Below are positions 8,839-16,577 of a DNA stretch of 64,000 bases, in pieces. The translations under genes were made by a program, and so were the position numbers. Below the pieces are notes generated by a model. The model did not search any database, was not told the origin of the DNA, and was given only the letters and a program-made list of their open reading frames with translations. Location of the stretch: contig OZ252110.1 in NCBI GenBank assembly GCA_965248545.1, positions 2,604,001 to 2,668,000 of the forward strand, in the 5' to 3' direction. The DNA is from Alteromonas_E sp965248545 (GTDB lineage Bacteria > Pseudomonadota > Gammaproteobacteria > Enterobacterales > Alteromonadaceae). Position 1 is the first letter of the stretch. Every line of letters starts with the position of its first letter.

Positions 8839-10302
8839 TTGCCCGCTGCCGCCCTTACTAGCTATATTCACGGTTCAATGGTGAGTGAACCGAATGCCAA
8901 TATATTTGATTCCCTAAACCCTGCAACTGGGGTACCAAATGTCCAAGTTGAACAGGCATCTGCAAAGCTCATAGATCAAGCCATTGAAAGTGCTAAGCAA
9001 GGCTTTGCTGTCTGGTCTCAAATGACAGCCGTAGAACGTTCACGTATCTTACTCAAAGCAGCACGTCTGTTGCGCGAACGCAACGATTCACTGGCTCTTG
9101 TAGAGGTTGAGGATACTGGTAAACCTTGGCAGGAGGCTTCAATCGTTGATGTTCAAACTGGCGCAGATGCGATCGAATATTTCGCAAATTTGGCGCCAAC
9201 GACAGTTGGCACGCAACAATCAGTCGGAGATGATTTCTTTTATACGCGAAAAGAACCTCTCGGTGTCTGTGTGGGCATTGGTGCTTGGAACTACCCTCTT
9301 CAAATTGCATGCTGGAAAGCGGCGCCCGCATTGGCTGCGGGTAATAGCATGATTTTTAAACCTTCTGAGTTAACGCCTTGCGGCGCATTACTACTCGCAC
9401 AGATTTTCACCGAAGCGGGTTTGCCTGCCGGCGTATTTAACGTGGTTCAAGGGGATGGGAGTGTCGGTCAAGCGCTTACCACTCACCGTGACGTTGCAAA
9501 AGTATCATTTACGGGTGAGGTAGCAACTGGGAAGAAAGTAATGGCTGATGCAGCAGGCTCGTTGAAAGCTGTGACCATGGAACTCGGTGGTAAATCACCG
9601 CTCGTGGTGTTTAATGATGCCGACCTAGAAGATGCTGTTTCGGGCGCAATGCTAGGCAACTTTTATACGCAGGGCGAGGTCTGTACCAATGGTACACGCG
9701 TTTTTGTGCAGCGTGGAATATACCCGCAATTTGTCGAGCGACTGCGACAGAGAACTGAACAAAATATTGTTATTGGTGATCCAACTAACCCAGCGACAAA
9801 CCTTGGGGCTTTAATTTCAGAGGGTCACCTTCAAAAAGTCCTCGGATACATCGACGCCGGCATAAAAGAAGGGGCCACACTTTTGAGCGGGGGAAAGCGT
9901 GTTTCTCCAAAAGGCTGTGAAGGTGGTTATTTTTTGGCTCCGACAATATTCACTGACTGTCATGATGATATGTCGATCGTTCGAGATGAAATATTTGGGC
10001 CGGTTATGGCTATCTTGATTTTCGATGATGAAGACGAATTGATCGAGCGTGCAAATGATTCTGACTATGGTCTGGCTGCAGGGGTATTTACGCAGAATAT
10101 CGCACGGGCGCATCGAATCATACACCGACTCCAAGCCGGCATATGTTGGATAAATACTTGGGGGAATTCACCTGTTGAGATGCCGGTCGGTGGATTTAAA
10201 TTGTCGGGTGTTGGGCGTGAAAACGGAATAGAGACGCTTAATCACTACACCCAGACTAAAGCTGTCTACGTAGGAATGAAATCTCCGGAGAGCCCGTTTT
10301 GA
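8839..10302 (+). CDS. betB: Betaine aldehyde dehydrogenase BetB
   Basis: A 487-aa NAD(P)-dependent aldehyde dehydrogenase that oxidises betaine aldehyde to glycine betaine. Family motifs are complete: IGAWNYPLQIACWKAAPALA, the catalytic-glutamate segment TMELGGKSPL and the catalytic cysteine in QGEVCTNGTR; the C-terminal part ends with PVGGFKLSGVGRENG. The start is TTG at 8839 with a CAGGAG site 8 bp before it. The stop overlaps the TTG start of betA by four bases (TTGA), so the two are translationally coupled. Length matches the family. Together with BetA it makes the osmoprotectant glycine betaine from choline. Confidence 0.96.
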   Translation: MPAAALTSYIHGSMVSEPNANIFDSLNPATGVPNVQVEQASAKLIDQAIESAKQGFAVWSQMTAVERSRILLKAARLLRERNDSLALVEVEDTGKPWQEASIVDVQTGADAIEYFANLAPTTVGTQQSVGDDFFYTRKEPLGVCVGIGAWNYPLQIACWKAAPALAAGNSMIFKPSELTPCGALLLAQIFTEAGLPAGVFNVVQGDGSVGQALTTHRDVAKVSFTGEVATGKKVMADAAGSLKAVTMELGGKSPLVVFNDADLEDAVSGAMLGNFYTQGEVCTNGTRVFVQRGIYPQFVERLRQRTEQNIVIGDPTNPATNLGALISEGHLQKVLGYIDAGIKEGATLLSGGKRVSPKGCEGGYFLAPTIFTDCHDDMSIVRDEIFGPVMAILIFDDEDELIERANDSDYGLAAGVFTQNIARAHRIIHRLQAGICWINTWGNSPVEMPVGGFKLSGVGRENGIETLNHYTQTKAVYVGMKSPESPF

Positions 10303-12008
10303 CGAAAACAAAAACGGCGCATGATTTTATCATCGTTGGTGCTGGTTCTGCAGGATGTGTGCTAGCCAATAGGCTCAGCGAAAATCCAGATGTTAGCGTG
10401 TTGCTACTCGAAACGGGAGGATCTGACCGAAGCTTGTTTATCCAAATGCCTACAGCGCTTTCTATTCCAATGAATACGCAAAAATATGCTTGGCAATATT
10501 ACACAGAACCTGAGCCTTACCTTGATGGGCGGCGAATGCACTGCCCTAGAGGCAAAGTCATTGGCGGTTCATCATCGATAAATGGCATGGTGTATGTACG
10601 AGGGCATGCCTGTGATTTTGATGAATGGCACAATGCTGGAGCGACCAATTGGGACTATCAGCATTGTCTGCCCTATTTTAAGCGTGCCGAAGATTGGGTC
10701 TTTGAGGAAAATGAATACCGTGGCAAGTCAGGCCCGCTAGGTGTTAACACCGGCAATAATATGCAAAACCCCTTATATCAGGCCTTTATTGATGCTGGTG
10801 AACAGGCTGGTTATCCAGTTACACCAGATTACAACGGTTTCCAGCAAGAGGGCTTTGGGCCCATGCAAATGACAATCAAGGATGGCGTCAGAGGTTCGAC
10901 ATCAAATGTGTATTTGCGGCCCGCTTTAAAACGCAAAAATTTGCATGTGAAAACTGGCGTTACGGTTACGCGAGTGCTTCTTGAGCGTGGACGCGCAGTT
11001 GGCGTTGAATTTTCGCAAGGACGAAGTATGCAAACTGCTAGCGCCAGCCGCGAGGTATTGCTCAGTGCTGGACCAATTGGTTCTCCGCATATCTTGCAAT
11101 TGTCGGGTATTGGCGCATCGCAATTATTGACAGATAATAACGTGAAGGTATTGCATGACCTACCTGGTGTAGGAGAAAACCTTCACGACCATCTTGAGTT
11201 CTATTTTCAATATCAATGCAAGAAACCGATTACGCTGAATAGTCGACTCGGGTGGATGAGTAAACTCGGCATTGGGACAAGATGGTTATTGACCAAAAAA
11301 GGTTTGGGTGCGACTAACCACTTTGAATCATGCGGTTTTATTCGTTCCAAAGCAGGCATTGCCTGGCCTGATATACAATATCATTTCCTGCCTGCCGCTA
11401 TTCGTTACGATGGGCGAAGTGCATTTGATGGGCACGGCTTTCAATTGCATGTCGGACATAACAAGCCGAAGAGTCGAGGTTGGGTGAGGTTGGCTTCAAA
11501 TGATCCTCGGAAAGCGCCAAAAATACAATTCAATTACTTGCAGCACCCTGATGATATTGAGGGTTTTAGATCAAGTGTCCGACTGAGCCGTGAAATTATT
11601 GAACAAGCCGCAATGGATGAATATCGCGATAGCGAAATACAGCCAGGTATACATATTCGTTCAGAACAACAAATTGACCAGTTTATAAGACAAGCCGTTG
11701 AAAGTGCTTATCACCCCTGTGGGAGTTGCAAAATGGGCGATAGTTCTGATGAGTATGCAGTGGTAGATCCCAGCACCCGGGTTCGAGGTATTGAGGGCCT
11801 TCGCGTCATTGACTCGTCTGTGTTTCCAACCATACCGAATGGTAACCTTAATGCACCCACCATCATGTTAGCTGAACGAGCGGCTGATATGGTACTGGGG
11901 AAGTCACTACTGCCACCGTCCAATGCTAAGGTGTATTTGGCCCCTGATTGGCAAAATAAACAGCGAACAGGCCACCCCAAGCGTCGTTCAACTTTTACTT
12001 CAATCTAA
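10299..12008 (+). CDS. betA: Choline dehydrogenase BetA (GMC family)
   Basis: A 569-aa FAD-dependent GMC oxidoreductase that oxidises choline to betaine aldehyde at the membrane. The N-terminal Rossmann motif is FIIVGAGSAGCVLANRLSE, followed by GMC signature 1 (PRGKVIGGSSSINGMVYVRG) and the C-terminal active-site region SAYHPCGSCKMG plus NLNAPTIMLAERAAD. Start TTG overlaps the betB stop by four bases, with CCGGAG upstream. Length is close to E. coli BetA (556 aa). A membrane-protein gene follows after 12 bp. Confidence 0.96.
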   Translation: MTKTKTAHDFIIVGAGSAGCVLANRLSENPDVSVLLLETGGSDRSLFIQMPTALSIPMNTQKYAWQYYTEPEPYLDGRRMHCPRGKVIGGSSSINGMVYVRGHACDFDEWHNAGATNWDYQHCLPYFKRAEDWVFEENEYRGKSGPLGVNTGNNMQNPLYQAFIDAGEQAGYPVTPDYNGFQQEGFGPMQMTIKDGVRGSTSNVYLRPALKRKNLHVKTGVTVTRVLLERGRAVGVEFSQGRSMQTASASREVLLSAGPIGSPHILQLSGIGASQLLTDNNVKVLHDLPGVGENLHDHLEFYFQYQCKKPITLNSRLGWMSKLGIGTRWLLTKKGLGATNHFESCGFIRSKAGIAWPDIQYHFLPAAIRYDGRSAFDGHGFQLHVGHNKPKSRGWVRLASNDPRKAPKIQFNYLQHPDDIEGFRSSVRLSREIIEQAAMDEYRDSEIQPGIHIRSEQQIDQFIRQAVESAYHPCGSCKMGDSSDEYAVVDPSTRVRGIEGLRVIDSSVFPTIPNGNLNAPTIMLAERAADMVLGKSLLPPSNAKVYLAPDWQNKQRTGHPKRRSTFTSI

Positions 12009-12020
12009 GGTCCTCGTCTG

Positions 12021-13196
12021 ATGATGATATGGTTGAGTATCGGTATGGTCATGATGGTATTGGCCGTTACCTTTATCCTTTTGCGTTGGGGACATTGGCA
12101 ATTACAAGGTGAGCTTCCCGTGTCTACGCCAGTATTTATTGCCATTTTATTCTCATCTGGATTGGACGTTGGCTTGATCATGTTCCCTCTCACGGAGTTT
12201 CCTGTTTATACTGAAATAACGAAACATCCCGAATATGCGTTCTCAAATCCGTTGGCGATAGAATTCGGGTTTTGGGGAGGGCTTGTTTGGGCAATTTATT
12301 TTATGACGTGTTTCTATTTCTGTGCGTTAGAGCCCAAAATCGGATTTTTTCAAATAGGGTGGGTTAGACAATTAACCAACCTGATCATCATTGGCACATG
12401 CGCGTTTACGGCACATCTGTTGTATGTAAATCTAGACTGGTATCTCCCTCTCACTGCGGCGCCGGAATTAACAGACTTCGTATACGCGGCAATAGTGATT
12501 CTCGCCGTGGCTGCGGCAGTCTTCTCCAGTACAAGTATTCGCTTTGTAAAGATTCTCAGCGTAGCGTCGGGCATCTTATTTATAGGCTTGGCGTGTGTAT
12601 TAACGATTTATTCACTTACTTCCGAAAACGTCTCAGCCAATGACTATCTTGCAGCAACTCCGTTGTTAGGTGAATATTTTTCAAATATCCATCGATTTGT
12701 CATACCCATGAATGATTACCACGCCTTTTATTTGTTTTGGTGGTTCGCTTGGAGCATCATGATCGGTCAGTTTACGGCTAGATTTGTGGGTAATATGTCG
12801 GTTCGAAAACTGTTTGTGTCAATGCTCTTCTGGCCATCGCTGTCGATTGGGATTTGGTTCGTTGTTTTGTATGTGGTGCACCAGAATCAAATAAATATGC
12901 AAGGGTTGATCAACTTGCTGATGGTCTTAGTCGGGATTGTTTTCGTGATTAATTCTTTGGATTCTTTGATAAGACTATATTCTGATAATCTTCGTCTCAC
13001 CACGGAGCGGTTGGGAAGAGGCGCATATTGGCGGCTCCACCTAACAATCTTATTATCTTTAACAGCCTTATATAGTGTCGATTTTCTGCAAATAGAATGG
13101 GTTGGGGCGGTTGTTATTGGGCTTATTCTAGGGGGAATGTTATTCGTTTTCTTAAAACGAAAAATGATAGTGAGCCCGAGGAGCACAGCAAGCTGA
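12021..13196 (+). CDS. Divergent, short BCCT-like transporter, probably choline
   Basis: A 391-aa integral membrane protein with about ten hydrophobic segments. Two regions resemble BCCT carriers (betaine/choline/carnitine transporters): LFSSGLDVGLIMFPLTEFP, which fits the glycine-containing TM3 region, and FWWFAWSIMIGQFTARFVGN, which fits the BCCT signature with its WxxxxG/xFxAR pattern. It is much shorter than BCCT proteins (500-700 aa); the first one or two helices and the cytoplasmic tails seem absent. It starts 12 bp after betA, so a role as the choline carrier of the operon is likely but inferred. An unrelated permease is the alternative. No frameshift is apparent around its ends. Confidence 0.6.
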   Translation: MMIWLSIGMVMMVLAVTFILLRWGHWQLQGELPVSTPVFIAILFSSGLDVGLIMFPLTEFPVYTEITKHPEYAFSNPLAIEFGFWGGLVWAIYFMTCFYFCALEPKIGFFQIGWVRQLTNLIIIGTCAFTAHLLYVNLDWYLPLTAAPELTDFVYAAIVILAVAAAVFSSTSIRFVKILSVASGILFIGLACVLTIYSLTSENVSANDYLAATPLLGEYFSNIHRFVIPMNDYHAFYLFWWFAWSIMIGQFTARFVGNMSVRKLFVSMLFWPSLSIGIWFVVLYVVHQNQINMQGLINLLMVLVGIVFVINSLDSLIRLYSDNLRLTTERLGRGAYWRLHLTILLSLTALYSVDFLQIEWVGAVVIGLILGGMLFVFLKRKMIVSPRSTAS

Positions 13197-13205
13197 AATG
13201 TTAAG

Positions 13206-13232
13206 TGCACCCGATGTAAGTCATCGGGCGCA
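13206..13232. terminator. Bidirectional terminator-like hairpin
   Basis: Stem CCCGATG (13210-13216), loop TAAGT, stem CATCGGG (13222-13228), with a few outer pairs around one mismatch. It sits between the convergent BCCT-like gene and the discoidin-type gene. No strong T run is present, so activity on either strand is only likely. Confidence 0.55.
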
Positions 13233-13257
13233 TTTCAAGGTGATTGGGCCTAAAGGT

Positions 13258-14100
13258 TTACTGATAAAATTCGATTTCATCAACTTCAATGTAGTTACCA
13301 TCACCGAAGTTATAGTTGAATTCTAATTTGAATAGTCGCCCTTCGATTTTACTCGGAAATTGCAGGCTGTTGCTTTCCTGGTTTTGCAGGGTAGCTTCGT
13401 AAACTAGTTCAAAATCTTGACCATTCTCAGACATGTACAGTGATAGATAGCGGGGGAGGCGGCCCAACCCTTGTGATTGCGCATTGATGAATACGCCAAT
13501 CCCGGACAGTTCTACTACTGTGCCGAAATCCATTTGAACCCAGGGCTTGACCCGTTGGTTCGCGCTATCCCACTGCTTAGTTAGCCATATTCCTCGGGCG
13601 ATTTTGCCTTCCGAATCTTCGTTGGCTTGTTGACTGTAAATATAGCCATCAAACGCTGCGGCAGGCTCATCGCGATTGTAATATTCACCGCTAGAAATAC
13701 TCTCGCTAGTGATACCGTTGGTACCAATCAGTGCAACATTACCATTCAGGCCGCTTTCCTCAAGCGGGCCAGCACCTACTACACCACCGCCGCTGGTAAA
13801 AATTGGTAGCATTTTAACGCTCGTTAGTTCGCAATCCGAACTGCTGTAGGTGAATTCGAGTAGTTGTTGACTTTGACGAGACAAGAAGATGGAGTCCAAC
13901 CAGACTTCTGAAAATGGTTCTTGTAAATCAAAGGTAAGCCCTTCTTCCAAGCAATCAATCTCATCTTCGCTGTCCATTTTCAGCATGGATATTGAGATTT
14001 TATTTTGATCATCGATGACAATCTCATTAGCAATCGATTTGTAGGTTTCGGCCCCAACTGTGGTACTCAGCAGGAGCGAGGAAAGTAATGCGTATTTCAT
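13258..14100 (-). CDS. Secreted protein with F5/8 type C (discoidin-like) domain
   Basis: A 280-aa exported protein. A short signal peptide ends near TVGAETYK (about residue 18). The C-terminal 120 residues look like a discoidin/F5-8C carbohydrate-binding module: PAAAFDGYIYSQ, WVQMDFGTVVELSGIGVFIN, then YLSLYMSENGQDFELVYEA and a final strand region. The N-terminal half is not recognised. Such modules bind glycans or surfaces. It shares its strand with the coiled-coil protein upstream (34 bp gap), which may be co-transcribed. No enzyme domain is visible. Confidence 0.65.
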   Translation of the reverse strand: MKYALLSSLLLSTTVGAETYKSIANEIVIDDQNKISISMLKMDSEDEIDCLEEGLTFDLQEPFSEVWLDSIFLSRQSQQLLEFTYSSSDCELTSVKMLPIFTSGGGVVGAGPLEESGLNGNVALIGTNGITSESISSGEYYNRDEPAAAFDGYIYSQQANEDSEGKIARGIWLTKQWDSANQRVKPWVQMDFGTVVELSGIGVFINAQSQGLGRLPRYLSLYMSENGQDFELVYEATLQNQESNSLQFPSKIEGRLFKLEFNYNFGDGNYIEVDEIEFYQ

Positions 14101-14133
14101 GAATCGAATGTTCCTTGATGGTGAAAAGATGAG

Positions 14134-15159
14134 TTATAAAAACTCGAAAATGGTTCTTTTTACTTGCTGTGCACGGCTGTTTTCGCTAATTCGTTCGGCG
14201 GTATCTAATGTGCTTTTGCGCTTCTCTTCTTCGACTGCTCGGCGCCGAGCTTCTTCAATCACGCGCTCGATTTCAGCCTGCAGCGCTTGAAGTTTTTGCG
14301 TCTTTTCATGTGGCGACAGAGACGTATCTCGCCGAACAGCTTCCATTTCTTTCTCTAGTTCCTCAATTTTTTCTCTATCCAGGCCGATTCTGGCATCCAA
14401 TAACATTTGGTTTAGCTCGGCCAAACGTTCGCTGTGCTTTGAGGAGGGAGATGAGGTTTGTTGTTTAGGAATTTCAAACGTTCCTTGCCCCTTTGAATGA
14501 TTATGGCGACTTGGTTGTATGGGTTGTTCAAAGTAGGTTTCCAATTCAACTTGGAAGGTTTGATACACCATTTGTAATGTGCGGTTTCGTTCCGTCCAAC
14601 CGTCCATGCCGACGCGAAAATCCAAATTGCCATACAAGTCACCCAGTAGGCCGGAGACGCCGTTGATACTCCACTGTTGCGAAGGTTGTAATGGTGTTTT
14701 GGTCGGTAGCCCATCTAACTGAAAACCATAGATCATATGGTGCATGGTCAGTTCAAGCGTTGCTTTATCAAAGTTATCGAGGCCCTCGGTTGCCTTTGCC
14801 CATGCAGCGTGAATGTATTGAGGGGCGTTAACTGGCGGAAAGTGAATGGTATTGGCAACGCCAACTTCGACAATCCCGTCATTGTTAAAATCGACTAAGC
14901 CCTCACCGTTAGGAGATGCAAATAAGTTAGTTGCGCCTTCGGCAGTCAAGTTATTGACTGCGATGGGGTCCGCCAATGCATTGGCTCGTTGAACGACATC
15001 GAGTTCAGCGCTATTGAGGGTTGATATAAATTGCTGCGCTGGTAACTGGCTTTGTTCCGCTGCGCCAAGTAACCGTTCAAACACATTAATGTCGTTTGGG
15101 GACAACTGACGTTGTCTAAGCAGACTTACGTCTGAAGTGCTTAAGTGGCGAAATTCCAT
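14134..15159 (-). CDS. Uncharacterised protein with C-terminal coiled coil
   Basis: A 341-aa protein I do not recognise. There is no signal peptide or membrane segment. The N-terminal 200 residues are globular and contain a short acidic loop, VDFNNDGIVEVG, that resembles an EF-hand/dockerin calcium loop. After a Ser/His/Gln-rich linker (about 228-248) the last 90 residues are a strongly charged coiled coil (LDREKIEELEKEMEAVRRD, KTQKLQALQAEIERVIEEA). It is followed on the same strand by the discoidin-type gene. A structural or adaptor role is possible but not shown. Confidence 0.55.
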   Translation of the reverse strand: MEFRHLSTSDVSLLRQRQLSPNDINVFERLLGAAEQSQLPAQQFISTLNSAELDVVQRANALADPIAVNNLTAEGATNLFASPNGEGLVDFNNDGIVEVGVANTIHFPPVNAPQYIHAAWAKATEGLDNFDKATLELTMHHMIYGFQLDGLPTKTPLQPSQQWSINGVSGLLGDLYGNLDFRVGMDGWTERNRTLQMVYQTFQVELETYFEQPIQPSRHNHSKGQGTFEIPKQQTSSPSSKHSERLAELNQMLLDARIGLDREKIEELEKEMEAVRRDTSLSPHEKTQKLQALQAEIERVIEEARRRAVEEEKRKSTLDTAERISENSRAQQVKRTIFEFL

Positions 15160-15353
15160 TGCTTACATCGTTTCCGTGTTTATCGCACCAGAGTGTGTCG
15201 ATAAATTGACTTTGCACAATGCACAGCAAGTTAAATACCAGAATTGTGTATCTGCCCGCACCTTTTCGTTAAAAAGACACGGGAGATTGAGTTCAGTAGT
15301 AGAGAGGCTTGGCAATATTGCGGGGATAACACATCTCACTACGTCAATGAGAA

Positions 15354-16148
15354 CTAGATATGCACTGGCTCAGCATTTTCCAGTAGAAGCTTAAGCTTAT
15401 CTTTATTGTTGCGACTTAGCGTTAAATCATCGCCACCGCGGAGTAATACGCGATAATCACCTTTCGGGGTTGGGCGAAGCTCCTCGACCAAACTCATTTT
15501 GATAAGTGCACTTTTGTGTATACGGCAAAACATATCGGGATCCAGCTCATTCTCGATAGCGCGCAATGTGCCGCGATGCATAATTTTATTTCCGTTGGTC
15601 AGGAAAATTTCGACATAGTTGCCTGCACCTTTCACATAGCGAATGGTTTGTTGGTCAATTAACCGGATGCGACCGGTCTCACGAATCACCAGTTTTTTTC
15701 GCTCGAGATGGCCTAACTTGTTATTTAAGACTTGGTTTCGAAGGTGTAAGTGTCTGTTTTCATTGGCTAGTTCATTGTTAATGTTGGTGATCACTCGGTT
15801 GATTGAGGTCAGTAGGCGTTCCTCTGATATCGGTGCCAAAATAAAATCAAAGGCGCAGTTATCAAATGCTTTTATTGCGCATTCAGTTTCATGTCCAATG
15901 ACAATAGCGGGAAAGGTGTGACGTCGTTCAATTTGGCCATTATGAGTAAATATTTTGGGATCTACGATCGCAAAATCAGGCATACACTCACTGATTTTCA
16001 TGTGAGCTTCACTAAAAGACGTCGCGGTTAAGATTGTTGAAACGAGGGTATTATTTTGTAACACCGATCGGATGAGCGAAATATCGGCTGAGTTGTTTGT
16101 TGCAATAAGAACCTTGTACATAGAGTTGAACACTTCCCGGTTGCCCAA
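15354..16148 (-). CDS. LytTR regulator with degenerate receiver domain
   Basis: A 264-aa DNA-binding protein; an internal ATG at 16121 (MYKVLIATNNSADI) is an equally good start and gives 255 aa. The first 120 residues fold like a response-regulator receiver, but the acidic pair that binds Mg is replaced (ATNN in place of the usual DD) and the conserved lysine is alanine (FILAPIS instead of xxKP). The putative phospho-acceptor region reads FAIVDPK. A LytTR domain fills the C-terminus (about 160-260; RYVKGAGNYVEIFLTNG, HRGTLRAIENEL, RIHKSALI). Regulation by phosphorylation is therefore doubtful. It lies upstream of and opposite to the second TonB receptor, which it might control. Confidence 0.82.
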   Translation of the reverse strand: MGNREVFNSMYKVLIATNNSADISLIRSVLQNNTLVSTILTATSFSEAHMKISECMPDFAIVDPKIFTHNGQIERRHTFPAIVIGHETECAIKAFDNCAFDFILAPISEERLLTSINRVITNINNELANENRHLHLRNQVLNNKLGHLERKKLVIRETGRIRLIDQQTIRYVKGAGNYVEIFLTNGNKIMHRGTLRAIENELDPDMFCRIHKSALIKMSLVEELRPTPKGDYRVLLRGGDDLTLSRNNKDKLKLLLENAEPVHI

Positions 16149-16577
16149 TAGTCAAAAATTGGGATACTCCACAAAAAGAATACATGCTGCCAAAGTGTTA
16201 GGGATAATAAGCACTGGAGCACTGAATCGTGTCAACTCAACACCTTATTAGCTGGGCTATCAGCCATTGAGCTGACTCACTCCCCCCTAATTTGAATCCG
16301 TATTTAGACAACTCAAAAGGGTCTAAAAGTTATAAAGAGGGCTGTATATATTCCCATTAGACCTAAATGCCGGGAGATTTCTTTCAATAAAATTCGCTTC
16401 TTTTTATGCCAATTTGTTCGAATATCGACTGACCAAAATCATCATCCCGGTTTACTACGCAATACAGGCTATAAACTACACCGAGCCCTCTTTTCGTGTA
16501 CATCTCCATTGGGGGACTTGGGAAATCTATAGTCTCCTGACCCTGCATAATTCTACTAACAACAGGCAGGATCAGAG
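16149..16577. other. Divergent intergenic region before the second TonB receptor
   Basis: A stretch of 429 bp between the LytTR gene (minus) and the TonB receptor (plus). No coding content is convincing. It must hold promoters for both genes. A string near 16250-16290 looks a little like a tRNA D arm on the minus strand, but no complete cloverleaf could be built. LytTR binding repeats were looked for by eye and none stood out. Confidence 0.4.

Noticed and set aside
16250..16290. tRNA-like D-arm string on the minus strand
   Set aside because: No anticodon or T arm could be formed around it.
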